Shown here piece after piece: positions 14,728 through 15,591 of a stretch of DNA of 15,591 nucleotides; the first letter of the stretch is position 1; each line of letters begins with the position of its first letter. Origin of the DNA: Chthonomonas sp035294165 (lineage in GTDB: Bacteria; Armatimonadota; Chthonomonadetes; Chthonomonadales; Chthonomonadaceae). The DNA is taken from the NCBI RefSeq assembly GCF_035294165.1, contig NZ_DATGLN010000257.1, positions 1-15,591 of the forward strand. The letters are read 5' to 3'. The position numbers were made by a program, and so were the translations under genes. The notes below the pieces were generated by a model that had not been told where the DNA came from, searched no databases, and was given only the letters and a program-made list of their open reading frames with translations.

Positions 14728-15183
14728 CTATGAGGCCGTTGATAAGCTAGAAGCCCGTGGCTCCCAGTGAAGCAAATAGCGTAGGCTAACACTTAGGTAG
14801 CCTATGAGGAAAAGATTTAAGACGATCTCTAAAAATGGAGGCATCTTGAACCATACCCCGAAGCAGGTGCAGGGAACAGGTATTTGCTCAATCAGACGCC
14901 ATAGCCCATAGCCAAGATAAACACCGCTTAGCATGAGCGCTGTCTTCAAAGCTATCAGCCGTGTTGGGCTATACAGACACCCTAAAGCGATACAGACCTC
15001 TACGAAGAGCAGCGCCTTTGCAAATAACACGACCCAACCCTCCGGAATAAGCTGTGCGATGCGCACGGTATCTACTAGGTTGGAAAAGGATTGTAGTTTG
15101 GCTATAGCGGCCAAACCATATAACACACCGATCGGAAAGGCGATGAGAAAACTGGGGATATTCTCTTGTGCTCGCTTGCCCAT
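14728..15183 (-). CDS. MauE/DoxX-like redox-associated membrane protein
   Basis: 151 residues, ATG at 15183 with AAAGGA (15192-15197) eight bases upstream. Four membrane helices are visible, at about 10-30, 50-71, 76-97 and 115-137. Glu62 in the second helix ('LLFVEVCIALGCL') and the Cys105-Thr-Cys107-Phe-Gly motif in the loop before the last helix are typical of MauE-type proteins of the DoxX-like superfamily. MauE is needed for disulfide formation in methylamine dehydrogenase, and homologues are thought to act like DsbB/VKOR in moving electrons from secreted thiols. Cys64 and Cys69 could be a second redox pair. No mau genes are nearby, so the likely client is the eight-cysteine protein encoded immediately downstream. 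It is the first gene of the five-gene unit, behind a near-consensus promoter. Confidence 0.82.
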   Translation of the reverse strand: MGKRAQENIPSFLIAFPIGVLYGLAAIAKLQSFSNLVDTVRIAQLIPEGWVVLFAKALLFVEVCIALGCLYSPTRLIALKTALMLSGVYLGYGLWRLIEQIPVPCTCFGVWFKMPPFLEIVLNLFLIGYLSVSLRYLLHWEPRASSLSTAS

Positions 15184-15213
15184 TTTTTACTTCCTTTATT
15201 CCTACTTGCATCA

Positions 15214-15242
15214 AGTATAACAAGAGTTTTTATCCGAGTCAA
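15214..15242 (-). promoter_or_regulatory. Near-consensus sigma-70 promoter of the MauE-led unit
   Basis: On the minus strand TTGACT (15237-15242) and TATACT (15214-15219) are separated by exactly 17 bases. Each box differs from consensus at one position. Transcription should begin near 15207, giving a leader of about 24 bases before the ATG at 15183. It lies between the ppdK terminator and the MauE-like gene, as expected for an independent transcription unit. Confidence 0.8.
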
Positions 15243-15338
15243 GGCTTACAATACACCCTACGGATACATTTTAGTCTCCTCTTTATGCAGTTTCTGTTAA
15301 GAACTGTTACGCACCTCCGGTACCCCTAAAATAACAAA

Positions 15339-15362
15339 ACCCCTCTGCAGTGGCAGAGGGGT
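15339..15362 (-). terminator. Intrinsic terminator of ppdK
   Basis: ACCCCTCTGC pairs with GCAGAGGGGT over ten bases around a four-base loop. On the minus strand the stem is followed by TTTTGTTATTTT. It lies about 25 bases after the ppdK stop and separates ppdK from the downstream MauE-led unit. Confidence 0.88.
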
Positions 15363-15386
15363 GTCCGCACAACAAAAATTTTGGCT

Positions 15387-15591
15387 TTACTTATCGCCTT
15401 CGGCTGCATTCTCGATGGCAGCCTGGGCGGCGGCCAAACGCGCGATGGGTACACGGAACGGCGAGCAGGAGACGTAGTCCAGCCCAATACGATGACAGAA
15501 CTTCACGCTATCGGGGTCGCCGCCATGCTCTCCGCAGATTCCTAACTTGATGTCCGGCCTCACCCGTTTGGCCGATTCGGTGGCCATGCGC
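15387..15591 (-). CDS. ppdK: Pyruvate, phosphate dikinase, C-terminal end
   Basis: The last 68 codons of a gene that continues beyond the right edge. The segment 'KLGICGEHGGDP' followed by 'GLDYVSCSPFRVPIARLA' is the very conserved C-terminal end of the PEP/pyruvate-binding TIM barrel. The Cys in 'GICGEHGG' is the known active-site cysteine of the family. The enzyme interconverts pyruvate, ATP and phosphate with phosphoenolpyruvate, AMP and pyrophosphate in the cytoplasm. It serves gluconeogenesis, or glycolysis in organisms using a pyrophosphate-linked route. The closely related PEP synthase usually differs in this segment, so PpdK is preferred. A strong intrinsic terminator follows. Only the end can be assessed. 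Confidence 0.93.
   Translation of the reverse strand, partial: RMATESAKRVRPDIKLGICGEHGGDPDSVKFCHRIGLDYVSCSPFRVPIARLAAAQAAIENAAEGDK

Noticed and set aside
15258..15269. AGGAG followed by ATG-TAT-CCG-TAG on the minus strand, a possible leader peptide
   Set aside because: It lies upstream of the well-formed promoter, so it would not be on the MauE transcript; three codons by chance are unremarkable.

Overview
This 15.6 kb window is chromosomal DNA from a free-living bacterium of fairly high GC content. The sequence contains no rRNA or tRNA, and no CRISPR array. The gene mix is a secreted GH2 enzyme beside a GH95 fucosidase, a two-gene nuoB-nuoI unit, a pyruvate phosphate dikinase, GT-C and O-antigen-ligase-type membrane proteins, and a Planctomycetes-style MauE/Cys-rich secreted protein cluster. 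It would suit a saccharolytic Armatimonadota (Chthonomonas-like) organism. That placement is inference from general knowledge, not something the sequence proves.

Layout, left to right. (1) Bases 2-516 (+): the end of an unidentified protein with a loosely BolA-like pattern, then a 98-residue lipoprotein closed by a possible terminator. (2) Bases 584-1719 (-): nuoB and nuoI, overlapping by one base, encode the two iron-sulfur subunits that carry electrons to quinone in respiratory complex I. (3) Bases 1720-2238: the decayed C-terminal end of a TnpB/OrfB transposase (IS200/IS605 type) with its imperfect right-end hairpin. A TATAAT box reading toward nuoB lies just beyond it. (4) Bases 2239-6139 (-): a secreted phosphoesterase/phospholipase C-like enzyme and a multi-spanning GT-C-type glycosyltransferase. 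(5) Bases 6261-11510 (+): a glycan-degradation pair, a secreted GH2 beta-glycosidase with an unusual doubled N-terminal sandwich and a GH95 alpha-L-fucosidase with no signal peptide, separated by a perfect 8-bp hairpin. (6) Bases 11507-15242 (-): a five-gene unit behind a near-consensus sigma-70 promoter. (7) Bases 15339-15591 (-): the end of ppdK and its intrinsic terminator.

The most unusual part is region 6. In transcription order it holds a MauE/DoxX-like redox membrane protein, an exported 134-residue protein with eight cysteines, a signal-peptide and C-terminally anchored protein broken by a one-base frameshift, a C39-peptidase-like fragment that keeps the catalytic His and Asp but lacks the Cys, and an O-antigen-ligase-like protein. 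The eight cysteines all lie after a segment (residues 38-49) that closely fits the LSxxELxxIxGG leader motif cut by C39 peptidases. A coherent hypothesis is a secreted, disulfide-bonded peptide matured by C39-type cleavage and MauE-driven oxidation. Two of the five genes appear damaged, each next to a homopolymeric A run, so in this genome the system may be decaying or switched by slippage.
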